Of a DNA stretch of 43,813 nt, positions 43,690-43,813 are shown piece by piece; position 1 is the first letter of the stretch; every line of letters starts with the position of its first letter. The stretch comes from Actinomycetospora sp. TBRC 11914 (lineage in GTDB: Bacteria > Actinomycetota > Actinomycetes > Mycobacteriales > Pseudonocardiaceae). The DNA lies in the NCBI RefSeq assembly GCF_012933465.1, contig NZ_JABBND010000031.1, positions 1 through 43,813 on the forward strand, written 5' to 3'. The position numbers and the translations under genes were made by a program. The notes beneath the pieces are model-generated. The model saw only the letters and a program-made list of their open reading frames with translations. It had not been told where the DNA came from and ran no database searches.

Positions 43690-43720
43690 GAAGATCACCG
43701 GAATGGCCTAGCCGATCTTC
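43690..43720 (+). terminator. Hairpin after the aldo/keto reductase
   Basis: GAAGATC (43690-43696) and GATCTTC (43714-43720) form a perfect 7-bp stem with a 17-base loop, 27 bp after the stop codon. It fits a terminator in this position, though the loop is long and no T-run follows. Confidence 0.45.
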
Positions 43721-43749
43721 TCCTGGATCGGGCCGTGACTGTCGGACCC

Positions 43750-43765
43750 TCGAACTAGTGTTCGA
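43750..43765. promoter_or_regulatory. SOS box (LexA binding site)
   Basis: TCGAACTAGTGTTCGA is a perfect match to the actinobacterial (mycobacterial-type) LexA operator TCGAAC-N4-GTTCGA. It ends 3 bases before the ATG at 43769, so LexA bound here would block expression of the gene that continues beyond the window. Confidence 0.85.
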
Positions 43766-43768
43766 ACC

Positions 43769-43813
43769 ATGACGGCGGTGGTGGACGCTCCGGGCGGGTG
43801 CTTCGCCGACCCG
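43769..43813 (+). CDS. Start of an SOS-controlled gene, cut by the window edge
   Basis: An open frame beginning MTAVVDAPGGCFADP runs to the end of the window. Only 15 residues are visible, too few for a family call. In actinobacteria LexA boxes directly before an ATG are common for the DUF222/HNH (13E12-type) genes and for DNA-repair genes, so one of those is a reasonable guess. The spacing leaves no room for a normal ribosome-binding site, so the mRNA may be leaderless. Confidence 0.5.
   Translation, partial: MTAVVDAPGGCFADP

Overview
The window is GC-rich actinobacterial chromosome, most likely Pseudonocardia or a close relative (Pseudonocardiales). This rests on codon use strongly biased to G/C at third positions, many GTG starts and 4-bp ATGA/GTGA stop-start overlaps. 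It also rests on gene content: an Rpf-type cell-wall hydrolase, a CGNR zinc-finger regulator, a rifampin monooxygenase with its 19-bp control element, an MmyB-type regulator, an actinobacterial cysteine-type leader peptide and a TCGAAC-N4-GTTCGA SOS box. No tRNA, rRNA, CRISPR array, insertion sequence or prophage was seen. The genus is an inference.

Layout. 1-1.4 kb (minus): an SDR oxidoreductase, a small zinc-ribbon protein and a DUF2795 protein. 1.7-5.3 kb (plus): Rpf-LysM, a ferredoxin reductase, then rox behind a rifamycin-associated element. 5.3-6.4 kb (minus): azlCD amino-acid exporter. 6.4-8.4 kb (plus): a molybdopterin oxidoreductase and an EamA transporter. 8.4-12.1 kb: small unknown proteins, a GHKL ATPase-like protein and a DHA2 drug exporter. 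12.1-17.1 kb (plus): a tight six-gene catabolic operon (two hydrolases, a crotonase, an MBL-fold hydrolase, a 67-residue protein, an MDR reductase). 17.2-19.9 kb: CGNR regulator, antibiotic-monooxygenase-like protein, and an SfnB/DszC-like flavin enzyme preceded by a short leader ORF. 19.9-23.1 kb: unknown membrane proteins and a glycosyltransferase. 23.3-30 kb: acyl-CoA metabolism (crotonases, TetR, an AliA-like CoA ligase, an LLM flavin oxidoreductase, and a divergent AliB-like dehydrogenase). 30-32.4 kb (minus): an in-frame GNAT-methyltransferase fusion and an SRPBCC protein. 32.5-34.7 kb (plus): an atypical protein kinase and a lipoprotein of the endonuclease/exonuclease/phosphatase fold. 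35.3-38.2 kb (plus): a SNF2 ATPase and a zinc-ribbon RNase HI. 38.3-41.5 kb (minus): unknown, DsrE-like, HD-GYP-like/LuxR and unknown genes. 41.7-43.7 kb: an XRE/MmyB regulator divergent from an aldo/keto reductase. The right edge holds a SOS box and the first codons of another gene.

Functional links. rox has its own promoter and inverted-repeat element, so it is probably an inducible rifamycin defence. The SfnB-like gene is probably controlled by attenuation through its leader peptide. The 12.1-17.1 kb operon and the 23-30 kb cluster look like two separate catabolic units. The most unusual non-coding signals are two families of palindromic repeats placed exactly at the 3' ends of convergent genes, where they supply or abut the stop codons. 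All functional calls come from reading protein motifs and from memory of the families; no search was run.
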